A DNA stretch of 64,000 nt from positions 33,341 through 97,340 of the forward strand of contig PYIY01000173.1 of assembly GCA_003635195.1 (NCBI GenBank), given 5' to 3'. Origin of the DNA: Candidatus Poribacteria bacterium (GTDB taxonomy: Bacteria; Poribacteria; WGA-4E; WGA-3G). Below, piece after piece: positions 34,446 through 43,224 of the stretch (positions are counted from its first letter, which is position 1; every line of letters starts with the position of its first letter). The notes below the pieces were generated by a model. It saw only the letters and a program-made list of their open reading frames with translations, was not told the origin of the DNA and did no database searches. The translations under genes and the position numbers were made by a program.

Positions 34446-34475
34446 AGTATACCTTAAAAGGCAAATTGAAGTCAA
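34446..34475 (-). promoter_or_regulatory. Promoter upstream of the relic and the 33359-34228 gene
   Basis: On the minus strand TTGACT (34475-34470), 18-bp spacer and TATACT (34451-34446). It leaves a leader of about 210 nt containing the motif relic before the intact gene. Confidence 0.65.
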
Positions 34476-34570
34476 TACTTTTTCTTAAAAATCACAAAGA
34501 TTAGCAAAGATTAAAAGTCACCTCTGCTGCCTCAAAATTCACAGAGACGCTTTGTGTAAATCTGGAATGC

Positions 34571-35299
34571 CTACTGTTTGAGTGCTGCCCACGTTACAGC
34601 AAGTTTGCCTTGCGGTTCAACAGCGAGACTCACCTCATTCGGGGTGTCGTAAAGGAAAAGGTTATCAATATAGTAGTGCTGGAGCTGATTGGTGTGAAAA
34701 CCGAGTACACCTTTAGGATGTAGATTCTTGACATCGTTCAAATCTGAAACCTTTTCAAACGAGAGTTCGCCTTGCTTCTTGACATAGAGTTCAAAATTAC
34801 TACCTCTGCCGAGCAGCGCAAGGGTGTACCACTCTTTTGTTTGAATCTGGATCGGAAATTCATCTCTGAAGTCAATGTACTCGTTCCACGTGCCTCGGTC
34901 ATTGCCCTCTCGCTTGTACCAGCGTGCGGAATTCGGGCGACCAAATCCATCAGCGGGTGTAATAATCAGCTGATAGAAATGCAGATCTTCGTTTGCCCGG
35001 AACAGAAGTTCCATTTTACTGGGCTGCGGGTCCGCGAAAAGGTAGAAATCAAGCTGAAGCCCAAAATTTTCAAATTCTACGATTCCATATCCAAAATCCT
35101 CAGGACCGTTTCCATCCCCCGCGACGCGATGGATCTCCAGGTGCTCGTTTTTGATATCCCAAGATCCCTTCTGTCCTTTCCAGTACTTATCCTTGAGTTT
35201 CCCCTTAAAGTCGTCTTCTACAAGGAGTTTAGCATGACTCATCTGACACAACAGCAGGGCTGATATGATCAGAACACAGAGAATAACGATTTTTTGCAT
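34571..35299 (-). CDS. LamG/DUF1080-like secreted protein with C-terminal KLAVTWAALK motif
   Basis: The 242-residue protein has a signal peptide (QKIVILCVLIISALLLCQMSHA) and a concanavalin-type jelly-roll: LLVEDDFKGKLKDKYWKGQKGSWDIKNEHLEI at the start, EWYTLALLGRGSNFELYVKKQG in the middle and KGVLGFHTNQLQHYYIDNLFLYD near the end. This pattern is typical of sugar-binding or 3-keto-disaccharide-hydrolase-like domains. It ends SLAVEPQGKLAVTWAALKQ. An ATG nine nucleotides inside the open frame is preferred because AGAGGTG is spaced six nucleotides from it. It follows gspD on the same strand but has its own consensus promoter. It may be a type II secretion substrate; that is inference. Confidence 0.8.
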   Translation of the reverse strand: MQKIVILCVLIISALLLCQMSHAKLLVEDDFKGKLKDKYWKGQKGSWDIKNEHLEIHRVAGDGNGPEDFGYGIVEFENFGLQLDFYLFADPQPSKMELLFRANEDLHFYQLIITPADGFGRPNSARWYKREGNDRGTWNEYIDFRDEFPIQIQTKEWYTLALLGRGSNFELYVKKQGELSFEKVSDLNDVKNLHPKGVLGFHTNQLQHYYIDNLFLYDTPNEVSLAVEPQGKLAVTWAALKQ

Positions 35300-35334
35300 G
35301 GTAGTCACCTCTGTTTAAATGAGAATTTGCTTTT

Positions 35335-35363
35335 ATTATATCCCATTTATTAGAATTTGTCAA
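35335..35363 (-). promoter_or_regulatory. Perfect consensus promoter of the LamG-like gene
   Basis: On the minus strand TTGACA (35363-35358), 17-bp spacer and TATAAT (35340-35335), all consensus. Just upstream (35375-35409) an A/T-rich inverted repeat, TTTTTTCAGA with TCTGAAAAAA, may weaken read-through from gspD. Confidence 0.88.
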
Positions 35364-35419
35364 GTTTTTTCAAGTTTTTTTCAGAAAATATTAGGAACAT
35401 CTGAAAAAACGCGTAGGTG

Positions 35420-38356
35420 CTATTTGTCTGTTTCCGTTTCCGTTTGGGTGGTACCGTTGCTCTGCCAGTTATCGGCTTTCTCCTTGAGTTTCTCAAGGTC
35501 GTCCTCATTTTTAATATCGACGATGTGCGGCGTAATGATGATTACAATCTCTGTATTTTCAATAGCGGTTTCAGTGCTTTTGAAGAGCCTACCAAGCAAC
35601 GGTATGTCGCCTAAGATCGGGAGTTTATTCTCTACCTGTTTCTGTTTCTTACGGATGATTCCACCGACAACAATCCGTTGTCCATCCTCGACATCAATAT
35701 GGACGCTGATGGCGTTGTCATCGGTGATAGGCGCATTGAAGTCGGTAAACTCAATGAAATTGCTGGCACTGATATTGTTGATTTGCAGTCCGATGGTGCG
35801 TTTGCCATCCTCGCCTGTTTGTGATTTAGCGATGTAAGGGGTGATATCAATATTGATGCCCACCGGTGGATCAATGAAATCGTAGTTGAAAAGCGGTTGT
35901 GAGACGGCTTCCCCTAAAATACTCGTGGTATCAACGCTTTGGAGAAATGGGATGCGGCGCCCACTGCTCCACGTAGCGGCTGTGGAATCTCGTGTTAAAA
36001 GCGAAGGTGTTGAGAGGGTTTGCACCTTGTTTTCACGCATGAGGGTGTGGAGGAGTGCCATATACTCCTTAGTCGCCAAACCGAGATTAAACCCAGAGAT
36101 TTCCTGTTCAAGCCCGAGCTGTCCCTCAAGGCTGCCGATAAGTGGGTTGCCGGGCACTGGGGATACACCGAAGATTTTGTTCTCTTGCGCCGTGAGTTCA
36201 ATACCGAGTTTGGTGGTCTCATCAAGCGTTACTTCAAGAATTTGAATATCTATCCAGACCTGTCCTCGCACAAAATCTAACTCTTTAATAAGTGCCTGAA
36301 CATCTGGAAGGTACCGCTGCCGAGTCGTTATAATCAGAGTGTTGGTATCTGCATCAGCGAAGACAGTAACCTTTCCACGCAAGGAGTTAATATCCTGCTG
36401 CTGTTGCCTACCAGCATTCATAACGAAGAATCTAAAACTACTAAATCCGCTATCCTCTTCACCCGCCCAAACCTGTTGAAGTATTTGCTCAAGTTGCGTG
36501 GCATCTGCATACTCAAGCCGAATCGTTTTTGTGACCTCTCTTTGTCCTTCAGGTGTCGGGACATCCAAAGAATTGATAAAGTCTTCGATGAGCTTAAAGT
36601 TACGCTGTGTAGCCGTTGAAATGATGATAGCATTCAGTGTAGGATACGCCTCAGCAGTGACATTGCCTGCCAATGAACCTTGTGTCTGATTCCGTTGCCT
36701 TTGAGGGAGATAGTAAAAGTAGCTTCTGCTACTACTTCCGGCGTTCCCTTGATAGGTGTTATTGATGACAGCGGCAATATTTTCGGCATCGGCGTATTTG
36801 AGTTTAAACGTGCGGGTACCCCACTCCTGGTCCGGCATGTTGACATCAAGTTTTGCGATGAGGCTATCAATCGTTTCAAAGTTTTGTGAACTGGTTGAGA
36901 TAAGGATTGCATTGAGACGTATATCAGCGACAAGGTGAACCTCGCCTTGCACGCCAAATCCCCCACCGCCTTCAGTAGGTTCCCGGTACCTGCGCTCCCA
37001 CCAAGGACGCTCCCTGTCGCGACCGGCACTACCGCCTTCAAAGAGGTCCTGTAGACTTGGGACAAGAGTTTCAGCATCCGCAAATTTGAGAAAATAGAGT
37101 TTGATTTCTTCTTGCGTTATTTCTTGGTCAAGTTCTTGGATAACTGCTTCAATAATAGAAAAGTTGCGTGGATCTGAGGAGATGACAACGACATTGAGCC
37201 GGTCATTGTGAGCGACGTTGACAGTTCCGACAATACCTTCTTGGTCAAGTCCTTGTTCGCGTTGCCAGTTTCTTAATTTTGCGCGATCCCAAGCATCCAT
37301 CCTACGGCGGTCTCCGCCACGCTCACCGGTGAGTACTTCCTGTAAGGTTTGTGCGACATCCTCTGCAGCGGCATAGTTAAGTCGGAAGGTACGGATCTGC
37401 GTTTGTGCGGTGGATGGGACATCAAGGTCTTTGATAATCTCCTGCAGGAACACCAAATTTGCCTCAGAGGCTTTGAGGACGAGCGAATTGGAGTTGGTTT
37501 CCGGGATAATCTTGATGGTGCCGTCGAGGACTTCGTAGCCGGTGCCGTCAGTCTTCATCTGTTCCGCTGCGGCTTTCGCCTCTTCTGCAGTCATACGGGC
37601 ACCCCCATTTTCAGCACTCCGCTCGTCGCGGCCTTCTCCCTGCTGAAAAATGTTTGTGAGTGCTTGCGCTAAGCCCTGGGCATCTGCATAAGCAAGCGGA
37701 ACGATGAGAATCTTTAATGGGAATCTTTCACCTTCGTCAGCGACTTGTAGAATTGTAACGATTCGGCGTATATTAGAGGAGACATCTGTTATAACGAGCG
37801 AGTTTGTTGCAGTATCCGCGAAAATATGTGCTTGTCTATTGAGTAAGGGTTTGAGACGGTCAACCTGTTCTGAAGCAACGACGTTTGTTAATCGAATGAT
37901 ATATGTTTGAATCTCATCGGTCATCTCAACGAGATTAGGATCAGGTGTAATACTTTTGACAATGCCTTTTGTAACCATCGCGCGGGAGAAACTTGTGACT
38001 AAGAGCGTGCTATCCGTTTGAATAAGGGTAAGATCGTATTGTGTGAGGACAGTTTTAATTTCCTCAATGACCTCTTCAATTGTCACATTTGTCAGATTAA
38101 TGAGGGCGAATTTTTTATCACGAATGTCTTCTTCAGTTGCAATAATCGTCAGATCTGTTTCCCGCGAAAGCCACTCAAGGACTCCTTTAATCTCTTCACT
38201 GGTAAAGTTGAAGTCAAAACGGATTGCGCGTCCTTCTTCGTCGGTCTGTGCGACGCGCATTGTGGGCTGCTGTTCCTGTGCTTGCAGCTCAACAAGCCCT
38301 GGGCCAAGTAATCCGAAACAGAGTAATAAAATAAATAAGCGTTTTTGCCCTTGCAT
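35420..38356 (-). CDS. gspD: Type II secretion secretin GspD with extra N1-type repeats
   Basis: Outer-membrane channel of the T2SS. The 978 residues include a signal peptide (about 5-26), an N0 domain (about 45-125), then about six N1/KH-like repeats recognisable by fRLxYADAexL openings and LNAIIIST-type closings (starting near 150, 215, 325, 425, 515 and 620). The secretin core follows with VWIDIQILEVTLDE, STPSLLTRDS, VGINIDITPYI and the closing VVGGIIRKKQKQVENKLPILGDIPLLGRLFK. Canonical GspD has three N1-like domains (N1-N3), so the periplasmic part is unusually long. It is last in the T2SS operon, 142 bp after gspM; no clear promoter was found in that gap. No pilotin gene is seen. Confidence 0.94.
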   Translation of the reverse strand: MQGQKRLFILLLCFGLLGPGLVELQAQEQQPTMRVAQTDEEGRAIRFDFNFTSEEIKGVLEWLSRETDLTIIATEEDIRDKKFALINLTNVTIEEVIEEIKTVLTQYDLTLIQTDSTLLVTSFSRAMVTKGIVKSITPDPNLVEMTDEIQTYIIRLTNVVASEQVDRLKPLLNRQAHIFADTATNSLVITDVSSNIRRIVTILQVADEGERFPLKILIVPLAYADAQGLAQALTNIFQQGEGRDERSAENGGARMTAEEAKAAAEQMKTDGTGYEVLDGTIKIIPETNSNSLVLKASEANLVFLQEIIKDLDVPSTAQTQIRTFRLNYAAAEDVAQTLQEVLTGERGGDRRRMDAWDRAKLRNWQREQGLDQEGIVGTVNVAHNDRLNVVVISSDPRNFSIIEAVIQELDQEITQEEIKLYFLKFADAETLVPSLQDLFEGGSAGRDRERPWWERRYREPTEGGGGFGVQGEVHLVADIRLNAILISTSSQNFETIDSLIAKLDVNMPDQEWGTRTFKLKYADAENIAAVINNTYQGNAGSSSRSYFYYLPQRQRNQTQGSLAGNVTAEAYPTLNAIIISTATQRNFKLIEDFINSLDVPTPEGQREVTKTIRLEYADATQLEQILQQVWAGEEDSGFSSFRFFVMNAGRQQQQDINSLRGKVTVFADADTNTLIITTRQRYLPDVQALIKELDFVRGQVWIDIQILEVTLDETTKLGIELTAQENKIFGVSPVPGNPLIGSLEGQLGLEQEISGFNLGLATKEYMALLHTLMRENKVQTLSTPSLLTRDSTAATWSSGRRIPFLQSVDTTSILGEAVSQPLFNYDFIDPPVGINIDITPYIAKSQTGEDGKRTIGLQINNISASNFIEFTDFNAPITDDNAISVHIDVEDGQRIVVGGIIRKKQKQVENKLPILGDIPLLGRLFKSTETAIENTEIVIIITPHIVDIKNEDDLEKLKEKADNWQSNGTTQTETETDK

Positions 38357-38498
38357 AACGTCCGATCCTTTTTGATTTAATCATATTTTTCTGCCAACCC
38401 CGTGGGCATCTTCTGATGGAAACGTTTTATAAAGAAGGCCCCGCAAGATTTAGACAGTTTTTTTTAAGACCTAAACCGATCTACGAAATTCGGTAAAG

Positions 38499-39791
38499 TT
38501 AAAATATTCGAGCGATAAGAAGTATATCAACATTCAAATTTGTGGCATTATCCCCGCCACGCCCTCGACCGCGTTGTGCTCCGGTGCGCGATGCCTGCTT
38601 ATCAGCAGAGATTCGCAAATCGCGGACGGTTAGCCATTTAGCGTTTGTTTCAATGAGATGATTTAAGTTAACGAGTTTTTCGAGATCTGTTTTGAATTTC
38701 ATCTCAACGGTATAAAGTTGCGTTTCGTAAGTTGGTGGCGCTAAAGCGAGCTGTTTTAAAAGGGTTACCCTCTGTTCCTGGATCGTTTCAATATATTTGA
38801 CGAGTGCTGATTGGAGTTCCCCTGTGTCTGTTGGTGTCTCCGCGTACTCGTCGGGTGCGTGCATGAGAATATCCAATAGCCCACTATCTCGTCGTAATTG
38901 GACCTCAACAGTAGCCGGTTTCGCGCCAATGCCGAAGATACCGGGCGTAGCAGGCGTTGTTACTTTAAGAACTTGTGCTTCAAAGAAACCTTGCCCGAAA
39001 TCTGTTGCGCCGCGAAGTTGCTGCGTCACCATACTTTTGATATATCCGGCAAGTTTAGCACGAATAGTAAGCGGTATCGTCTCAGACATTGAGGCGAACT
39101 CCCACTGGCCCTCAGGGGGTGTTGGGTTCGCTGCCTGTGCTCCATCCATTGGCTCTGATTTTCCCGGGGTGCGTTCCGCTTCAGGCGGGGCAGCTTCATC
39201 TGTTTCTTCCACTTTTTCATCTGTGTCTGACTCAGATTCTGTTCCTGACAACCATGCATCCATCAACATATCATACGTGTCAGCTTCTGCCGCCTGCTCT
39301 GCCATTTCCGTAAGTTCTCTTTCCTCTGTTTCTATATATTTGAGATAGAGATAGAGGACAAGACGCTCTCGATTCTGTATTGTTAATTTTTGGGTCTGTT
39401 TACCGGTTCCAGGTTTCGTCAGAAGTTGATAATTCTGCTGGATACCGGCGCGTTTAACCAACGCATCAACGCGCGCGCGAATGATGGGCTCTGGAAGTTG
39501 TGTATCAAAAAGCGTTACAGCCCGTTGATTACCGCTCCGTGTTTGCTGCTCTTCTGTGGGTGCCAACCCGGTCGCTCTATAGATTTCGGACTCAACCGGT
39601 TTTAGCACTTCGGCAGCATGTACTAAATTTTCAGCGTTCAACAACTGTTCGCGTTTAGCCTCGGCACTCTGATTGGCAAACAAACGATAAAAGGCAGGAA
39701 CACCTTGCATGACGAGCAAACTGAGAAGCACTACGCCCAAAATACCGAGCAGAATTTTGGCGCGTGATGTTAATTGGAGGTCCAGTTCCAT
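38499..39791 (-). CDS. gspM: GspM/PilO-like type II secretion assembly-platform protein
   Basis: The 430-residue bitopic protein has one N-terminal TM helix (ILLGILGVVLLSLLVMQGV, about 14-32), a coiled-coil segment and then a ferredoxin-like periplasmic domain interrupted by a low-complexity acidic/proline stretch (about 185-235). The C-terminal half contains a second ferredoxin-like portion (VEVQLRRDSGLLDILMHAPDEY). Sequence alone gives only weak GspM similarity; position between the PilM/GspL gene and gspD in a complete T2SS operon makes the assignment. It is longer than usual GspM (about 160-200 residues), so it may also do the job of the missing gspN or gspC. Confidence 0.65.
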   Translation of the reverse strand: MELDLQLTSRAKILLGILGVVLLSLLVMQGVPAFYRLFANQSAEAKREQLLNAENLVHAAEVLKPVESEIYRATGLAPTEEQQTRSGNQRAVTLFDTQLPEPIIRARVDALVKRAGIQQNYQLLTKPGTGKQTQKLTIQNRERLVLYLYLKYIETEERELTEMAEQAAEADTYDMLMDAWLSGTESESDTDEKVEETDEAAPPEAERTPGKSEPMDGAQAANPTPPEGQWEFASMSETIPLTIRAKLAGYIKSMVTQQLRGATDFGQGFFEAQVLKVTTPATPGIFGIGAKPATVEVQLRRDSGLLDILMHAPDEYAETPTDTGELQSALVKYIETIQEQRVTLLKQLALAPPTYETQLYTVEMKFKTDLEKLVNLNHLIETNAKWLTVRDLRISADKQASRTGAQRGRGRGGDNATNLNVDILLIARIF

Positions 39792-39841
39792 AAATCTATC
39801 CTCTGTAAAAGTGCGATTTTTGTTTATCAGAAACGTATATC

Positions 39842-41620
39842 TTATTCTTCTTTTTCGACTTTTTCATTTTCAAGGTTTTTTGACGTTGGGGGTGGAACGG
39901 ATAATTCCGCTTGCCTTTCTGGTTCATTAACTTGAGGATCGGGCATCGGATAACGTTTTTTAGCGAATGCTTGCACAGCAGCAGATTTTAAGTTACACCG
40001 TACTTGCACCTGGAAAATCTGTTTTCTATTTTCAGAAATGGTTGTAACTTCACCCGTTTCAACATTGGTAAAAACCGCAGAACGATTGAGTGCGCCTAAA
40101 AGACTATTGATAGCGTTATGGGAGGCACCCTCCAAATTGAACGTAATGCGCGCTGTTTCCGGCTTGTGGAGGTTGATAATATTGAAATTTGTCCAAGCCA
40201 CTTGCGTCCTATCGCGAAACATCTCGCTGAGGGCATGTAAAATATCAAGGGGTGAGATGTTATGCACCAACATCTCTGTGAGTGCCAATTCTCGTCCAAG
40301 TTGTGCTTTTGCGGCTGCTACCGGCTGGGCGTACCCAGCGAGTTGTGCCTCTACCATTTCGGTTCTATGTTTTTGTGAACGTTGAAGGGTATAACCGCCA
40401 AAAAGGAGTCCACCAATTAGCAAAACCCCCAACCCGGCTGCAGCAAGAATCTGGTGCTGCCGTGTTGTTTGCGTGAGTGTCTCGGCTGCTTCTTTTGGCA
40501 ACAAGGAGATCTGAGTTGCCGGATTCAAAGCAGCAAACCCAACGCCTAATGGAACGGCAAAGGTATCGCCCGATTCGTCAAGTACCGTTTTCGTTTCCGC
40601 TCGTTCAGGATCAATTTTAATGGCTGCCTGTTGTTCAATAGCACGCAGTGGATTCCATAAAGATGCGGGAAGGTCAAGTTCGGCTTCCAGCGTTGTTACA
40701 AGATCAGGGACACGCGCACCGCCACCACATAACCAGAGCTCGGTCTCTACTTCGGAGAATGTGGTCCCCCCAGATATATCTGTGCCTTCCGCCGTGCTAA
40801 AGTTATCCGAATCCCGGTGTGCAGTAGCAGCGGCAATAGAACGATGGAGTTCGCTAACCAACTCGGCTGTCCACGCAGCGGCAGGTGCTTCATCCGCAGA
40901 GATGCGCTGCTTTTCCTGCGCAGCTGTTTCAAGATCAACGTTCAATGCCCGACCAACATACTCAGATAAATTGTCACCGCCCAGGCGAAAGCTTCTCGAA
41001 AACCGAAGGACACCATTCTCAACGAAACAAAAATCCGTTTGCGTAGCACCGATGTCAACAATAAATGTGGGTTTAGTGCATCCACTGTTCGTCGCCGTTT
41101 CAGCGATGGCTACCATTGAAGGTGTAACGCCCGATGCAGAAACACCAATTTGCGCAAGAATATCCAGATAACTCGTGACTGACGCTCGACGGGTAGATAT
41201 CAACTCTACCGAAGTCGCTTCTGATGTTCGGCGTACATCATTGTAAGTAAAGATTGCTTCCTCAACCCGAAAAGGTAGCTCCGCTTCTGCCGCAATTTCG
41301 ACGATATTCGCGAGTTGGTCATCAGTTGCAGCAGGTAAATTGGCTAAACGTTTCGTGCTCACCAAGGCCCGCGGCAGTGCCAGAACAACCTCTGTCTTAT
41401 GTCTGTTAAATAGCGAACTTAAGTTCCCTTGTTTCGGGGGTTTTCCTAAGGCTGCCCAAAGGCTTTCTACCGACTCCGCCACCTGCTGTCGGTCATCCAT
41501 GTTCGCATACGTCACCACACCCGCGTTGATAAGACGCACCCCCGCAGATGCCTCTTCAAGCTGAATTATTTTCGCTGTGTGCGTGCCAATATCTACCGCT
41601 ACGACTTGTTTTTTCGCCAT
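39842..41620 (-). CDS. gspL: GspL-like fusion of a PilM actin-like domain and a PilN-like domain
   Basis: Residues 1-360 of 592 form a PilM/FtsA-type actin-like ATPase fold: VVAVDIGTHTAKIIQLEE (phosphate 1), ALPRALVSTKRLANLP, FIVDIGATQTDFCFVENG (phosphate 2), WLCGGGARVPDL (adenosine). After ISLLPKEAAE comes a TM helix (ILAAAGLGVLLIGGLLFGGYTL, about 393-414), a coiled coil and a PilN-like ferredoxin domain with ITFNLEGASHNAINSLLGALN. This is the domain order of GspL, which links the ATPase GspE to GspM at the inner membrane. It sits between gspK and gspM. Confidence 0.85.
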   Translation of the reverse strand: MAKKQVVAVDIGTHTAKIIQLEEASAGVRLINAGVVTYANMDDRQQVAESVESLWAALGKPPKQGNLSSLFNRHKTEVVLALPRALVSTKRLANLPAATDDQLANIVEIAAEAELPFRVEEAIFTYNDVRRTSEATSVELISTRRASVTSYLDILAQIGVSASGVTPSMVAIAETATNSGCTKPTFIVDIGATQTDFCFVENGVLRFSRSFRLGGDNLSEYVGRALNVDLETAAQEKQRISADEAPAAAWTAELVSELHRSIAAATAHRDSDNFSTAEGTDISGGTTFSEVETELWLCGGGARVPDLVTTLEAELDLPASLWNPLRAIEQQAAIKIDPERAETKTVLDESGDTFAVPLGVGFAALNPATQISLLPKEAAETLTQTTRQHQILAAAGLGVLLIGGLLFGGYTLQRSQKHRTEMVEAQLAGYAQPVAAAKAQLGRELALTEMLVHNISPLDILHALSEMFRDRTQVAWTNFNIINLHKPETARITFNLEGASHNAINSLLGALNRSAVFTNVETGEVTTISENRKQIFQVQVRCNLKSAAVQAFAKKRYPMPDPQVNEPERQAELSVPPPTSKNLENEKVEKEE

Positions 41621-41646
41621 TTTTGTCTCAGCTGAAAGCCACTCCT

Positions 41647-43209
41647 CTAATCCTGTTTCCAGTATTGGACGATAACCTGATCACCTGTCCGGTCAATAAT
41701 ACCCACACAAGTTGAGATAACTCTACCTGCAGCATCAATTCCAGTTGCCTCAATACGATACGCGTGCGAACGGTAGGTTATCCAATCGACAACTTCACCG
41801 AACGTCTCAAAGTCAATCTCCTCAAGTTCTGAGAGTTGTGAGATATTAGTAAACGGATTTCCCTTTATTTCTTCTTCAGTATAATTTTGTATCGGCGAAT
41901 CGTCGGGCGGGTCTTGTTCGCGGCGTTCGACGATCGCCTGTGCTTTTTGCGGGTCCATTCCCGGTAGCAGTGCCAAGATTTCAGCGGGGGCAGTGTTTAT
42001 ATTAATGAGCCCACTTCGGGTTTCCCCATCTTTAAGGGTTATTTTATCAACAATACCGATGAATTCTTGCTGCGTTAACATTGTGACATCTTTAATAGCG
42101 TCTATGTTCTGAAAAAATCCTTGTGAGTCGCGATGGTCGACGATGCGTTGCGCAATACCTTCGTCAATCCCCTGCAAGGATTGCAAGGTTTCAACATCAG
42201 CATTATTGATATTAATTTGCCCGTCCCCACCTTGTTGTGGGTTGTTTGTTTCTTCATCTTCCTGGTTTTCTTGATTTCCGCCGGAATCTTCAGTCGTGAT
42301 TTGACTTTGGATGTTGTTAAAAAGTTCATCAGAAACGACTTGTACATCTATGAGTGCAGAAAATTTGTCAAATTCACGTTGCTGGATGAGCGATTCCGCT
42401 TCAGCTTGTGAGAAAACAGGTTGCCCCCCACCTTGACTGGGCTGGGTTTCAATTTGCGTCAATTGCTGCGCGTCGGCTGTATTGATGTTAACGAGTGCCT
42501 CCCCATTTGGATCGGTGCTTGCGTCAATTGAATAGATAGTTGCTAAACTCACTAATCCGGGCCGCGCCTCTGTTGCGGTTGCTTGAATGCTGCCAGTACC
42601 TGCCGTTGAAAGTCCGTCAACCGTGCTCGTAGATGTGCCTTGTGTATTTGTCGTACCTTGTGTAAACGCCGCCATTTGTTGCGTACCGTACAGGAGTTCA
42701 GAGGTCATCCCTTCGACGCGCGCGAGATCCCGAACGGTTTTGTACGGCTGCCCCTCTACGATTGCGTTAGCGAGTTCTTCCGTCTGGACATCATCGGGTG
42801 AAGCCCCCACCTGTGCCAGCAAATTACTGATGAGTCCAACATCGGCAGTATTGACATTCACCTTTGATGCTTCATCTGTGACCGTCACGCTGTAGTTCAA
42901 TAAATTTCCGATCTGAACGCCATCTTCAACTTGCCCTGCGATAGGCTCTGCCCAACTTTCACCGGACGAATCAAAAGGCGTCTGGTCTGTTTGCATGACC
43001 GCGAGTGTCCACTCAAATCCTGCCTTTGCGGCGTAGTGATACTTTGCCCTATCCAAGAAATTCCGTTGGGTGCGCTGTTCAATATGGATCGAATAGAGCA
43101 GCTGTGCCGCCAAAATAGAGAGAATCGTGAGGATCCAGAGGGTTGAAACGAGGGACAACCCACTCTGTTCCTTGTGGCATGCATAGATAAACCGCTTTGT
43201 GAATAACAT
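41647..43209 (-). CDS. gspK: GspK-like minor pseudopilin with four VNINTA helix-hairpin-helix units
   Basis: The 520-residue protein has a prepilin-like N terminus (EQSGLSLVSTLWILTILSILAAQL, about 14-37) that lacks the usual glutamate at +5, as is normal for GspK. A large globular part follows. Four units begin VNVNTAD (about 117), VNINTAD (240), ININNAD (343) and ININTAP (407), each followed by a helix-hairpin-helix of the ComEA/SAM type; ordinary GspK has about two. A Gln/Asn/Glu-rich linker separates units 2 and 3 and a Thr/Ser-rich linker separates 1 and 2. It caps the pseudopilus tip with GspI and GspJ, whose genes lie directly upstream. Confidence 0.88.
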   Translation of the reverse strand: MLFTKRFIYACHKEQSGLSLVSTLWILTILSILAAQLLYSIHIEQRTQRNFLDRAKYHYAAKAGFEWTLAVMQTDQTPFDSSGESWAEPIAGQVEDGVQIGNLLNYSVTVTDEASKVNVNTADVGLISNLLAQVGASPDDVQTEELANAIVEGQPYKTVRDLARVEGMTSELLYGTQQMAAFTQGTTNTQGTSTSTVDGLSTAGTGSIQATATEARPGLVSLATIYSIDASTDPNGEALVNINTADAQQLTQIETQPSQGGGQPVFSQAEAESLIQQREFDKFSALIDVQVVSDELFNNIQSQITTEDSGGNQENQEDEETNNPQQGGDGQININNADVETLQSLQGIDEGIAQRIVDHRDSQGFFQNIDAIKDVTMLTQQEFIGIVDKITLKDGETRSGLININTAPAEILALLPGMDPQKAQAIVERREQDPPDDSPIQNYTEEEIKGNPFTNISQLSELEEIDFETFGEVVDWITYRSHAYRIEATGIDAAGRVISTCVGIIDRTGDQVIVQYWKQD

Positions 43210-43224
43210 TATCTATTGACTCTC

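Noticed and set aside
35375..35409. Strong terminator after gspD
   Set aside because: The stem is almost all A-T and is not followed by a clear U-tract; kept only as an inverted repeat.
38797..39348. 183-codon plus-strand ORF inside gspM
   Set aside because: Serine/alanine-rich shadow of the coding strand.
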